From Ekhidna sp. (lineage in GTDB: Bacteria; Bacteroidota; Bacteroidia; Cytophagales; Cyclobacteriaceae), in assembly GCA_014323825.1 (NCBI GenBank), contig JACONI010000047.1:3789-36134 (forward strand): a stretch of 32,346 bases of DNA, read 5' to 3'. Position numbers and translations under genes: made by a program. Below are positions 1 to 9,388 of this stretch, piece by piece. The notes below the pieces were generated by a model. It did not search any database and had not been told where the DNA came from. It was given only the letters and a program-made list of their open reading frames with translations. Numbering within the stretch: the stretch's first letter is position 1; each line of letters starts with the position of its first letter.

Positions 1-2
1 AG

Positions 3-1154
3 GAAGTCATTGCAGCCGGAGAAGCGACTTACAAGGCAAACTGTACGCAATGTCATCAGATATGGGAAGTAAGACTGGGGCCGGCATTAAACAATGTATA
101 TGAAAGAAGATCTATTGAATGGCTCCAGTCATGGATCAAGAACTCGCAAGCGATGATTGCTTCCGGTGATGAGCAGGCAGTTGCACTTTGGGAAGAGTAT
201 CAACCAACCGTGATGCCGGCTTATCCGTTTACTGATGAGCAGGTGATGGAATTGATTGCATATATCAAATCCGAAACAGATGCAGGTCCGCCGGTTGAAG
301 AAGTAGCAGTTGCTTCTACAAGAGTTGAAGGGGGGGGAGATTCGGTTTCTTCTACTTATTTGATGGCGATCATCATCATTTTAATCGTTATCCTCCTGGT
401 TGCTTTAGTGGCATTGGGAGTTGCGATCAAGACCCTGACAAAATATCTAAAAGAGAAAGATCTTGATGAAGAGGCTGAGGATATTGTCAATCAGGGCTTT
501 ACACTTTCCGGCCTTGTCAAGAGTAACTCTTTTCTCGGACTGGTTGTCTTTGTAGTAACGATCATGGTGTTAAAAACTTTAATAGACGGAGCCTTTACCA
601 TAGGTGTGCAGCAAGGATACCAGCCAACTCAACCTATTGCCTTTTCACACGAATTACATGCCGGACAATATGAAATAGATTGTCAGTACTGTCATACAGG
701 AGTTAGAAAATCCAAATCAGCAAATATTCCTTCTCCAAACATTTGCATGAACTGCCACACGCAGATCAAAACAGAATCAGAGGAAATTCAAAAAATCTAT
801 GCAGCGATTGATTACGATCCGTCAACAAAAACTTACGGAACCGATACAAAACCTATAGAATGGATTAGAGTACACAACCTTCCCGACTTAGCTTATTTCA
901 ATCACGCCCAGCACGTAAACGTTGCGGAAATTGAATGCCAGACATGCCACGGGCCTATTGAGGAAATGGAGGTTGTTTATCAGTATTCAACACTAACAAT
1001 GGGATGGTGTATTAATTGCCACAGAGAAACTGCCGTTAATGCAAAAGATAATGCCTACTACAACAAGTTGGTAAAGTTCCATTCGGAACAAAGCAGGAAA
1101 CCGATGAGAGTAGAGGATATAGGCGGGTTGGAATGCTCAAAGTGTCACTATTAA
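3..1154 (+). CDS. actA: Alternative complex III subunit ActA, multiheme cytochrome c (5' end missing)
   Basis: The reading frame is open from the first bases of the window, so the gene starts upstream; 383 residues are visible. ActA is the periplasmic multiheme electron-exit subunit of alternative complex III, a quinol:cytochrome c/oxidase oxidoreductase. An N-terminal monoheme domain carries CTQCH (near base 48). A hydrophobic helix follows (about 357-430), then a second one (about 535-600), then a class-III-like cytochrome with five CxxCH sites: CQYCH, CMNCH, CQTCH, CINCH and CSKCH, the last at the extreme C-terminus. That makes six visible heme sites, against five usually quoted for ActA of Rhodothermus. 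The cytochrome-c domain in front of the membrane helix explains the extra one. actB follows after 27 bp. An internal ATG at 153 is not the start, because it would remove the first heme domain. Confidence 0.93.
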   Translation, partial: EVIAAGEATYKANCTQCHQIWEVRLGPALNNVYERRSIEWLQSWIKNSQAMIASGDEQAVALWEEYQPTVMPAYPFTDEQVMELIAYIKSETDAGPPVEEVAVASTRVEGGGDSVSSTYLMAIIIILIVILLVALVALGVAIKTLTKYLKEKDLDEEAEDIVNQGFTLSGLVKSNSFLGLVVFVVTIMVLKTLIDGAFTIGVQQGYQPTQPIAFSHELHAGQYEIDCQYCHTGVRKSKSANIPSPNICMNCHTQIKTESEEIQKIYAAIDYDPSTKTYGTDTKPIEWIRVHNLPDLAYFNHAQHVNVAEIECQTCHGPIEEMEVVYQYSTLTMGWCINCHRETAVNAKDNAYYNKLVKFHSEQSRKPMRVEDIGGLECSKCHY

Positions 1155-1181
1155 TTCTCAATCAGTTGATCTAAAAGAAAA

Positions 1182-4100
1182 ATGAAAGAAACTAAAACAT
1201 ACTGGAAAGGAATTGAGCAATTAGAAAACACCCCTGAATTTAAGGAGCGTATTTCAAAAGAATTTCCCGGATACTTGCCAATAAATGAAGGTGAGAACGG
1301 TGAGCCCTCCAGAAGAGACTTTCTCAAGATGATGGGATTTGGGGTGGCAGCAGCCTCGCTTGCAGCATGTGAGGCACCCGTTCGAAAAGCAATTCCTTAT
1401 GTAAATAAACCGGTTGATGTAGACCCCGGAATACCAAACTACTACGCATCTACTTATGCAATGGGCAATGACGTTTCAAGTATAGTGGTGAAAACAAGAG
1501 AGGGTAGGCCGATTAAGATCGAAGGGAACAATCTTTCTAAGATCAGTGGGGGTACAACAACACAAATTGAGGCTTCTGTTCTTTCTCTTTATGATCAGGA
1601 ACGATTGCAAAATCCAAAGGTTGATGGAGAGGATACGGACTGGAATACTATTGACAATAAAATCAAATTAGAACTTGGATCAAATCCGGGGAAAATATCC
1701 ATCTTATCATATTCTAACTGTAGCCCAAGTACTTTAAGGGCGATTAAAACTCTGAATGCGAAATACGGGAATGTGGAGCATATCCAATACGATGCGGTTT
1801 CCTTCAGCGGCATTTTGGATGCTTATGAATCAGCAACGGGAAGTAGAATGCTTCCGGTTCATGATTTCTCGGCGGCAAAAACGATTGTTTCTTTCGGTGC
1901 CGACTTCTTGGGATCATGGCCAAACCAAGTTTTGAACAACAAGCAGTTTGCAGCAACAAGAAAATTAGGTCCGGACAAAAAAGACATGTCAAGGCTCTAT
2001 GTATTTGAGTCAAATCTTTCATTAACAGGATCAAATGCAGACTACAGAAAGCCAATTAAACCTTCCCAACAAGGATCATACATCGCTAATCTTTACAATT
2101 TAATTGCTCAAAAAGCCGGAGCAAATACGGTTAGAGTGGGGAATACAAAGGATACAACAAGTTTATTAGAGAAAGCTGCCAATGATCTTTGGAAATCAAA
2201 AGGTAAGTCATTGGTTATTTCAGGATCAAATGATGTAAACGAACAATTGATGGTGATTGCTATCAACGACCTGCTTGGTTCATACGGAGCCACTATAGAT
2301 CTTTCAAAAGCTATTCATACGAGAAAGGGTAGTGACAAAGCTTTTACCCAACTAATAAGTGATATAAAAGCCGGTCAGGTTGGAACGGTAATCTTCTACA
2401 ACTGTAATCCTGCATACGATCATGTAAATGGCCCGTCATTAATTAGCAGTTTGGGAAAGGTAAAAACGACTATCTCAACTTCTGATAGAATGGATGAGAC
2501 CTCCGCTTCCGTGAAGTACATCACGCCAGATAGCCATTTCCTAGAATCCTGGAATGATTTTGAAGCCGTGACCGGTCATCTTTCGTTAGCACAGCCGACA
2601 ATGAATAATATCTTCAATACCAGACAGGCTCAAGAGTCCTTTTTGGTATGGTCGGATAATACTACTTCTTATTATGACTTCATCAGAGAAGGATGGGCTG
2701 ATCAGGCCGCAGGTGATTTTGAAATGTTTTGGAAGAAAAGTCTTCATGATGGTGTACTAGAGGTTGAAGCTGAAACTTCGGAAGTAACTATATCAATAGA
2801 TCCAACCGTTGCTGCCGGAAACATCAGGGAATCAAATACCGGTGGCATGGAGGTTGCACTTTATACTAACTATTCCATCGGAGACGGTGTGCAGGCAAAT
2901 AACCCCTGGCTGCAAGAGATGCCAGACCCAATTACTAAAGCATGCTGGGATAACTACTTTACTGTTTCTCTTGCAGAAGCAATGGAAAAAGGATGGATTG
3001 TTGAAGGGGGGGACATGGATTACAAAGTAGCTGTGCTGACTGTAAATGGTAAGTCGGTCATTGCTCCGGTCATCCCTCAACCCGGTCAGGCTTACGGAAC
3101 GGTTGGTTTAGCATTGGGATACGGGAGAACAAAAGCAGGTAATGTAGGTAATGGGATTGGAATCAATGCTTACGATCTGGTTTCTTCGTCTGCTGATGGA
3201 TTAAGCTATAATTTATCGGGAGCTTCTTTGGATCTAACCGGCGAGATTAAAAAGGTTGCTCAAACTCAGACAAGTCAAACGTATTCAGGGAGGGAAACAG
3301 TCATTCAGGAAACTGTATTGGGAGCTTATCAAAAGAATCCGCAAGCGGGTCGATACATGCCTAAAATTTCTGCTGCTACGGGAGAAAAGTTGAAACCATA
3401 CGCAGTATCACTTTGGAAAGGCCATGAATATCCGAATCACCACTGGGGTATGATGGTTGATCTCAACTCTTGCACCGGTTGCGGAACGTGTACCATTGCC
3501 TGCCAGACAGAGAATAATATTCCTGTTGTCGGCAAAGAAGAAGTGTTGAATAGAAGAGAGATGCACTGGATTAGAATTGACAGGTATTACAGCTCCCGAT
3601 CAGAAAATGAACTAAAGGAATTTGGAGGTTCGGATCTGATGGAAGTGAAGCAAAAAGAACTTGCTGAAGTTGAAAATCCTGAAGTTACGTTCCAGCCGAT
3701 GATGTGCCAGCAATGTAATAATGCACCTTGTGAGACAGTATGTCCGGTTGCTGCAACGACTCATAGCACCGAAGGACTTAATCAAATGACTTACAACCGA
3801 TGTATCGGTACGAGATATTGCGCAAACAACTGCCCATATAAAGTGAGAAGATTCAATTGGTTCAAGTACCATGATAATAAGAAGTTCAATAAGAACATGA
3901 CTATGAACAACGACCTTGGCAAAATGGTGTTGAATCCGGACGTGACGGTACGAGCAAGAGGTGTGATGGAAAAATGTACATTCTGTGTGCAAAGAATTCA
4001 GTCAGGCAAATTAGAGGCTAAGAAAGAAAGAAGAAGACCTGTAGATGGCGAAATCCAAACTGCTTGTGCTAAATCTTGTCCATCCGATGCATTGATCTTC

Positions 4101-4283
4101 GGAGATATGAAAGACCCTGAAAGTAACATCTCTAGGACACTTGATCTTCAATACAATGAAAAGAGTGTTGAGTCTAAAGAACCTAGAGCTTATCATGTTT
4201 TGGAAGAATTAAGAGTAATGCCAAATGTTTGGTATTTAACGAAAGTGAGAAATAAAGACGAAAACGAAAAAATAGACGCATAA
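1182..4283 (+). CDS. actB: Alternative complex III subunit ActB, molybdopterin-like domain fused to iron-sulfur domain
   Basis: 1033-residue peripheral subunit. It has a Tat-type leader (SRRDFLKMM, R44-R45) ending in a lipobox-like SLAAC (C63), so export by Tat and lipid anchoring are likely. The central 600-700 residues resemble the complex iron-sulfur molybdoenzyme family; in characterised ACIII this domain has no molybdenum cofactor. The C-terminal third is an FeS ferredoxin-like module: CTGCGTCTIAC from C764, CQQCNNAPCETVCP from C842, CIGTRYCANNCP, CTFCVQRI and CAKSCP. In the family this array holds three 4Fe-4S clusters and one 3Fe-4S cluster. It wires electrons from the quinol site in ActC to the ActA hemes. 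actC begins on the base after the stop codon, so translation is probably coupled. Confidence 0.96.
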   Translation: MKETKTYWKGIEQLENTPEFKERISKEFPGYLPINEGENGEPSRRDFLKMMGFGVAAASLAACEAPVRKAIPYVNKPVDVDPGIPNYYASTYAMGNDVSSIVVKTREGRPIKIEGNNLSKISGGTTTQIEASVLSLYDQERLQNPKVDGEDTDWNTIDNKIKLELGSNPGKISILSYSNCSPSTLRAIKTLNAKYGNVEHIQYDAVSFSGILDAYESATGSRMLPVHDFSAAKTIVSFGADFLGSWPNQVLNNKQFAATRKLGPDKKDMSRLYVFESNLSLTGSNADYRKPIKPSQQGSYIANLYNLIAQKAGANTVRVGNTKDTTSLLEKAANDLWKSKGKSLVISGSNDVNEQLMVIAINDLLGSYGATIDLSKAIHTRKGSDKAFTQLISDIKAGQVGTVIFYNCNPAYDHVNGPSLISSLGKVKTTISTSDRMDETSASVKYITPDSHFLESWNDFEAVTGHLSLAQPTMNNIFNTRQAQESFLVWSDNTTSYYDFIREGWADQAAGDFEMFWKKSLHDGVLEVEAETSEVTISIDPTVAAGNIRESNTGGMEVALYTNYSIGDGVQANNPWLQEMPDPITKACWDNYFTVSLAEAMEKGWIVEGGDMDYKVAVLTVNGKSVIAPVIPQPGQAYGTVGLALGYGRTKAGNVGNGIGINAYDLVSSSADGLSYNLSGASLDLTGEIKKVAQTQTSQTYSGRETVIQETVLGAYQKNPQAGRYMPKISAATGEKLKPYAVSLWKGHEYPNHHWGMMVDLNSCTGCGTCTIACQTENNIPVVGKEEVLNRREMHWIRIDRYYSSRSENELKEFGGSDLMEVKQKELAEVENPEVTFQPMMCQQCNNAPCETVCPVAATTHSTEGLNQMTYNRCIGTRYCANNCPYKVRRFNWFKYHDNKKFNKNMTMNNDLGKMVLNPDVTVRARGVMEKCTFCVQRIQSGKLEAKKERRRPVDGEIQTACAKSCPSDALIFGDMKDPESNISRTLDLQYNEKSVESKEPRAYHVLEELRVMPNVWYLTKVRNKDENEKIDA

Positions 4284-5708
4284 ATGTCAGACGCTACAAT
4301 TTCATTAGTTCCTGAAAAAGAAAAAGAATTTGTTCATCAGCAGGGTCATGCCGAAGCAGAAGTCAGAATCCCTTTGGTTACAGGTGGTAAGACGGTCCGT
4401 GATGTCTCTGAAGACATTGCCGGCAGGGTAGAGCAGAAGCCGACACTTACCTGGATGTTGGCGATGGCCGTCTCTCTGGGTTTACTATTAGTGGGAGGAT
4501 ATGCGGTAGCAATCACCCTCTGGGATGGGATTGGAATGTGGGGATTGAACAAAACAGTAGGATGGGCATGGGATATCACCAACTTCGTATGGTGGGTTGG
4601 TATTGGTCATGCCGGAACTTTGATATCCGCTGTTCTATTGCTTTTCCGTCAGCGTTGGAGAATGTCTATCAACAGGGCTTCGGAAGCAATGACGATCTTT
4701 GCAGTTATATGTGCGGCAATGTTTCCGGTACTCCACATGGGTCGCCCGTGGTTAGGTTTCTACTGGGCATTGCCTTTACCAAATACATTCGGGTCTCTCT
4801 GGGTGAATTTCAACTCGCCGCTGCTATGGGACGTTTTCGCAATCTCTACTTATTTCTCTGTCTCATTAGTTTTCTGGTACATTGGATTGATTCCGGATTT
4901 TGCTACAATTAGAGATAGAGCCAACAACAAAATTTCAAAAGCGATTTATGGCGCATTAAGTTTCGGATGGACAGGAGGTGCCAAGACTTGGGCTCACTAC
5001 GAAACGGTTTCATTGGTTTTAGCCGGTCTGGCCACTCCATTAGTGCTTTCCGTACACACCATTGTGTCTTTTGACTTTGCAACATCAGTAATCCCCGGAT
5101 GGCACACCACAATTTTCCCTCCCTATTTTGTGGCGGGAGCTATCTTTTCCGGTTTCGCAATGGTACTGACATTATTATTAGTTACCAGAAAAGTATATAA
5201 ACTGGAGGATTATATCACAATCCAACACATTGAGATGATGAATATTATTATTATCGTTACAGGTTCAATTGTTGGTATTGCCTACATCACTGAGTTTTTT
5301 ATCGCATGGTACTCCGGAGTAGCGGCCGAACAATATGCATTTATTAACAGAGCGACAGGTCCTTACTGGTGGGCATATTGGTCTATGATGACATGTAATG
5401 TGATTTCACCTCAGTTGTTCTGGTTCAAAAAAATCAGGACAAATCTTGCGGCTACATTCATTATTTCAATCATTGTAAACATTGGAATGTGGTTCGAGCG
5501 ATTTGTAATTATTGTTACATCACTACATAGAGATTTTTTACCGTCAAGCTGGGCGATGTTTTATCCGACCCTGTACGATATAGGGGTCTATGTGTTCACA
5601 TTTGGTCTGTTCTTCACTGCGTTCTTCTTGTTCGCAAAGTTTTTTCCGGTAATCAATATGGCAGAGGTGAAAAGTATTATTAAAGCAACCGGAGAAAAGA
5701 ATAAATAA
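4284..5708 (+). CDS. actC: Alternative complex III subunit ActC, NrfD-like quinol-binding membrane protein
   Basis: 474-residue polytopic membrane protein of the NrfD/PsrC family, with about ten hydrophobic helices after a soluble N-terminal 55 residues. In solved ACIII structures ActC holds the quinol oxidation site and contacts the FeS module of ActB. Characteristic segments are the early [18 protein letters not shown] helix and the LHMGRPW loop. The start ATG touches the actB stop and actD follows after 3 bp, as expected for stoichiometric subunits. Length matches ActC of other Bacteroidota. Confidence 0.95.
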   Translation: MSDATISLVPEKEKEFVHQQGHAEAEVRIPLVTGGKTVRDVSEDIAGRVEQKPTLTWMLAMAVSLGLLLVGGYAVAITLWDGIGMWGLNKTVGWAWDITNFVWWVGIGHAGTLISAVLLLFRQRWRMSINRASEAMTIFAVICAAMFPVLHMGRPWLGFYWALPLPNTFGSLWVNFNSPLLWDVFAISTYFSVSLVFWYIGLIPDFATIRDRANNKISKAIYGALSFGWTGGAKTWAHYETVSLVLAGLATPLVLSVHTIVSFDFATSVIPGWHTTIFPPYFVAGAIFSGFAMVLTLLLVTRKVYKLEDYITIQHIEMMNIIIIVTGSIVGIAYITEFFIAWYSGVAAEQYAFINRATGPYWWAYWSMMTCNVISPQLFWFKKIRTNLAATFIISIIVNIGMWFERFVIIVTSLHRDFLPSSWAMFYPTLYDIGVYVFTFGLFFTAFFLFAKFFPVINMAEVKSIIKATGEKNK

Positions 5709-5711
5709 ACT

Positions 5712-6242
5712 ATGGCTCAAGGAAAGAACTATATATTAGGTGTTTATGATGACGAGGATGTCTTAATGGCAGCTGTAGAGAAAGTAAGAGGCGAAGGTGT
5801 TAGAATAGAAGAAGTATTCACACCATTTCCTGTCCACGGATTGGAGCATACTTTAGGATATAAAAGAAGTTGGCTTTCTATTGCAGCTTTTATGTTTGGA
5901 ATCACAGGAACCATATTGGCACTCACCATGCAAATCGGAATGATGTCAGTGGACTGGCCGATGATTATTGGTGGTAAGGATTTCTTAGCATTTCCTTCAT
6001 TTATTCCTGTAATATTCGAATTGACTGTTCTTCTTGCCTCTTTCGGTATGGTAGGTACTTTTTTGGGCATTTCTAATCTAAAGCCATGGGGTAAGCCAAG
6101 AATATACGATATTAGAATTACCGATGACAAACACGTCATGGCCATTGATTTGGACCAAAATGATAAAGCCGAAAAAGACATTAAAAAAGTGTTGCAGGGA
6201 AGCGGAGCAGTAGAAATTAACAACAAGAAGTTTGAAGAATAA
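5712..6242 (+). CDS. actD: Alternative complex III subunit ActD (DUF3341)
   Basis: 176-residue protein with a soluble N-terminal domain (residues 1-50, beginning MAQGKNYILGVYDDEDVLMA), two transmembrane helices (about 55-80 and 95-125) and a soluble C-terminal tail. This is the DUF3341 layout of ActD, a structural subunit packing against the ActC/ActF pair. It lies 3 bp after actC and 5 bp before actE. No cofactor motif is visible, in keeping with a scaffold role. Confidence 0.93.
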   Translation: MAQGKNYILGVYDDEDVLMAAVEKVRGEGVRIEEVFTPFPVHGLEHTLGYKRSWLSIAAFMFGITGTILALTMQIGMMSVDWPMIIGGKDFLAFPSFIPVIFELTVLLASFGMVGTFLGISNLKPWGKPRIYDIRITDDKHVMAIDLDQNDKAEKDIKKVLQGSGAVEINNKKFEE

Positions 6243-6247
6243 AGATA

Positions 6248-6877
6248 ATGCATAAGCCATATAAATATTTACTAGTCATGTGCATTGGGGTGCTCTTGTC
6301 GTCATGTGCTGCCGGACCTGATTCCACGGGTTTAGAATATGCTCCTCAGATGTATCACTCAACTCCCTACGAACCTTTGACTCAAATAACAGATGAAAGT
6401 CAGGGAACCTGGTTAGATTCAAATGATGAGGATGGTCATGGAGAATTTTATAACTCCAACCCGTATAACCAATTTGGAATGAATATGCGTAAGCCTGTAG
6501 CTAATACGGTGAAAAGAGGAACATTATTACAACAAGAGTTTGGAGCCGGTGATGAACAACTTGCTCTGGCAGCCGAGACTTTAATCAGCCCGTATGATTC
6601 TCTTCAGGAAGGTGTGGTAAAGCAGGGACAGGAGCTCTATGACCGATTTTGTGAGCATTGTCATGGGACAAAAGGAAATGGGGACGGTTTAGTGGCTGAG
6701 AAATATGCAGGTGTCGCTAACTTAAATGGTGCTGCGTATCTCAACATTACGGAAGGTCACATTTTTCATGTGATTACCTACGGTAAAGGTTTAATGGGTG
6801 CTCATGGTTCTCAGATCAGTGCAGAGGATCGTTGGAAAATTGCACGGTATGTTAAACAAATGCAAAACTCAAACTAA
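6248..6877 (+). CDS. actE: Alternative complex III subunit ActE, monoheme cytochrome c lipoprotein
   Basis: 209-residue exported lipoprotein. The lipobox LLSSC places the lipidated cysteine at residue 20. A cytochrome c domain in the C-terminal half carries RFCEHCHG (C135, C138, H139) and a later methionine in GLMGAHG that could be the sixth heme ligand. ActE is the peripheral monoheme subunit that extends the ActA wire toward the oxidase. The residues between the lipobox and the heme domain (about 25-110) look like an extended linker clasping other subunits. 5 bp after actD. Confidence 0.95.
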   Translation: MHKPYKYLLVMCIGVLLSSCAAGPDSTGLEYAPQMYHSTPYEPLTQITDESQGTWLDSNDEDGHGEFYNSNPYNQFGMNMRKPVANTVKRGTLLQQEFGAGDEQLALAAETLISPYDSLQEGVVKQGQELYDRFCEHCHGTKGNGDGLVAEKYAGVANLNGAAYLNITEGHIFHVITYGKGLMGAHGSQISAEDRWKIARYVKQMQNSN

Positions 6878-6892
6878 GATTAGTGACAAACT

Positions 6893-8269
6893 ATGGTAAC
6901 AGAAGACAAATTTGAATTTACCGGAATAGCTAAGAAAAGACTGATCATTGCCCTAATCATTGGCTTATTGCTTGCAGTTTTAGGCTTTTTTACAACTGGT
7001 AGTGGGGGAGATCATGCAGGAAGACATGATGATATAAATGCAGAAGTAAATCATGCCGCCGGACATATAAGTGATGAACATGAGGAGCCTTACGGGGTAG
7101 GAAAAGAATTACACCTTGATGAAGGCCACAAGAAAGAGGCTCATGGTCATGGAGCAAGTCCTGTTAAAAAGAGGTTTTTATCTAACTTATGGATTAATAA
7201 TGTATTCTTTGGGGGGCTGGCTGTTATTGGTGTATTTTTCTTCGCTGTTCAATATGTAGCACAGGCAGGTTGGTCAGCAGGATTGAAGAGAATTCCATTT
7301 GCATTTGGATCGTGGCTGCCCATCGCTTTCTTCTTAATGATCGCTGTCTTCATCTACGGAGGACATGATTTATTTCACTGGACACATTCCGGCTTGTATG
7401 TAGAGGAGGGTGGTGATGAAATTATGAAAGGTAAGGCCTCTTACTTTTTTGCTCCTTTTGAAGGGGGAGCATTTCCGTTTTTCTGGGTAGCTCGCATGGT
7501 GGTGTTCTTCGGTGTATGGTATTTGTTGTTCAGAAAATTAAGAACTCTTGCCTTTTCCGAAGATATTGAAGGTGAAACTACTGTTTGGTATAAACTTAGA
7601 AAAACATCAGCCATTTTTCTGGTTTTCTTCGCAGTATCATCATCAATAGCGGCCTGGGACTGGATCATGTCTATTGATCCGCACTGGTTCAGTACGATGT
7701 TTGGATGGTATGTTTTTGCAAGTTGGTGGGTAGCCGGATTGGCACTTACCTTGTTCCTTGTGCTCTTCTTAAAAGATAAAGGACACCTGTCAATCATAAA
7801 CGAAAATCATATTCATGATTTAGGAAAGTTTGTTTTTGCTTTTACGATCTTCTGGACATACGTATGGTTTTCCCAATTCTTACTAATTTATTATGCCCAC
7901 ATTCCCGAAGAGACTATCTACTTCATGGAAAGATGGAAAAATGATCATTACGCTCCTGTATTTTTCATTAACTTGATCATAAACTTTTGCCTTCCATTCT
8001 TGTTATTAATGACAAGAGATTCAAAAAGGCACTCAAGAATTTTGAAGGTAGTAGCTGCAATGGTTGTATTCGGACACTGGATTGACTTCTATCTAATGGT
8101 TTCTCCCGGAACGGTAGGAGAAAGTGGAGGATTTGGATTCATAGAACTAGGACTAATCCTGATTTATTTAAGTACATTTTTGTATGTAACCTTTAATGCT
8201 TTGACAAAAATGCCACTCTTTGCTAAGAATCACCCTATGTTAAAAGAAAGTTTATATCATCACATTTAA
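6893..8269 (+). CDS. actF: Alternative complex III subunit ActF, NrfD-like membrane protein with His-rich loop
   Basis: 458-residue polytopic membrane protein, a paralogue of ActC; in known ACIII it lacks a quinol site but helps form a proposed proton path. After the first helix (residues about 17-35) a hydrophilic loop of roughly 55 residues is packed with histidines and acidic residues (for example GGDHAGRHDD, EGHKKEAHGHG). About nine further helices follow, with the motif SIDPHWFSTMFGWY in the middle. It lies 15 bp after actE and 16 bp before the oxidase subunit II gene, linking the two complexes in one transcription unit. The start ATG is followed by a short cytoplasmic N-terminus before helix 1, as in homologues. 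Confidence 0.94.
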   Translation: MVTEDKFEFTGIAKKRLIIALIIGLLLAVLGFFTTGSGGDHAGRHDDINAEVNHAAGHISDEHEEPYGVGKELHLDEGHKKEAHGHGASPVKKRFLSNLWINNVFFGGLAVIGVFFFAVQYVAQAGWSAGLKRIPFAFGSWLPIAFFLMIAVFIYGGHDLFHWTHSGLYVEEGGDEIMKGKASYFFAPFEGGAFPFFWVARMVVFFGVWYLLFRKLRTLAFSEDIEGETTVWYKLRKTSAIFLVFFAVSSSIAAWDWIMSIDPHWFSTMFGWYVFASWWVAGLALTLFLVLFLKDKGHLSIINENHIHDLGKFVFAFTIFWTYVWFSQFLLIYYAHIPEETIYFMERWKNDHYAPVFFINLIINFCLPFLLLMTRDSKRHSRILKVVAAMVVFGHWIDFYLMVSPGTVGESGGFGFIELGLILIYLSTFLYVTFNALTKMPLFAKNHPMLKESLYHHI

Positions 8270-8285
8270 TTGTTGAGAAAAGAAT

Positions 8286-9377
8286 ATGCTTACTATAATA
8301 GTTGTATTAGCAGTCGTGTTGATTTTAGCAGTTTTATTCACGGCATATAGAGTTACTGCATTAGTAGATGTCGTAAAAAAGAAGAAGAATCAGGCTTATT
8401 CTCCAGTATCAAAGAATAATGGGTTACAAGGAGTTTATATGGTGCTATTTCTCATTGCAGGAATTGCAGGATTCCTCTACTTCTCAATAAGTGAAGCTGA
8501 TGTTTATAATTTACCTATTGCTTCCGAGCATGGTGTTATTGTAGAAAATTTATTCAGTATTACCATGTGGGTCACCGTGTTTGTTTTTATTGCAACTCAA
8601 ATATTTCTTTTTGGTTTTGGATGGAGGTACCGATATAGGAAAGAAAGCAAGGCTGCTTACTATCCTCATAATAACACGCTTGAACTTATCTGGACAATCA
8701 TACCTGCTATTGTTTTAGCATGGTTGATTATTTCAGGATTGAAGCAGTGGAACAATATCACTGGGCCGGCTCCTGAAGATTCTGAAGTCGTTGAAGTTAT
8801 GGGATATCAATATGCCTGGGCTTTCAGATACCCGGGTAAGGATAAGGAGCTCGGTGATTATGATTTCAGAATGATTGATGCAATCAATGCAGTAGGTATT
8901 GACATGGAGGATCAAAATGGGCATGATGACTTCATGGCTACTCAACTCGTTATTCCAAAAGGAAAACCTGTTCATCTTCAGATAAGGGGCAGAGATGTCA
9001 TTCATAGTGTGTACAATCCTCATTTTAGAATTCAAATGAATGCCGTTCCGGGAATGCCTACGCGATTTTGGTTTATCCCTACTGTATCTACAGCAGAAAT
9101 GAGAGAACAAACAGGAAATTCTGAGTTCAATTATGAATTAGTATGTAATAAGATTTGTGGTAAAGGTCATTATAGTATGAAAGGAATTATTACTGTACTG
9201 GAGCAGGATGAATACGACACATGGTATCGTGAAAGCCAGCAGAATACTTTTTTAAAGCAAAATCCGAACTATTTGAGCAAAGTTCCTGAGCATCTCAAAG
9301 AAGCTGCAAAAATTGTTGCCGGAATTGAAAACATTACGGAAAAACAAAAAGTTACAACTGCACTAAGTAGTTTTTAA
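8286..9377 (+). CDS. coxB: Cytochrome c oxidase subunit II (CuA protein)
   Basis: 363-residue subunit II of a heme-copper oxidase. The CuA ligands are visible: H240 in DVIHSVYNPHF, then C287, C291, H295 and M298 in the CNKICGKGHYSM segment. There is no C-terminal cytochrome c domain, so this is not caa3-type at this subunit; ActA/ActE hemes can supply electrons instead. The N-terminus is longer than usual, with about four hydrophobic segments (residues 1-25, 50-70, 88-115, 135-155) rather than the common two. It lies between actF and coxA, 11 bp before coxA. Confidence 0.96.
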   Translation: MLTIIVVLAVVLILAVLFTAYRVTALVDVVKKKKNQAYSPVSKNNGLQGVYMVLFLIAGIAGFLYFSISEADVYNLPIASEHGVIVENLFSITMWVTVFVFIATQIFLFGFGWRYRYRKESKAAYYPHNNTLELIWTIIPAIVLAWLIISGLKQWNNITGPAPEDSEVVEVMGYQYAWAFRYPGKDKELGDYDFRMIDAINAVGIDMEDQNGHDDFMATQLVIPKGKPVHLQIRGRDVIHSVYNPHFRIQMNAVPGMPTRFWFIPTVSTAEMREQTGNSEFNYELVCNKICGKGHYSMKGIITVLEQDEYDTWYRESQQNTFLKQNPNYLSKVPEHLKEAAKIVAGIENITEKQKVTTALSSF

Positions 9378-9388
9378 ATAAAAATATT

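Noticed and set aside
3612-3992. 126-residue minus-strand frame inside actB
   Set aside because: Shadow of the FeS domain; no family features and it lies wholly within a strongly supported gene.
5744-6253. 169-residue minus-strand frame opposite actD
   Set aside because: Antisense shadow of a conserved subunit with perfect operon spacing.
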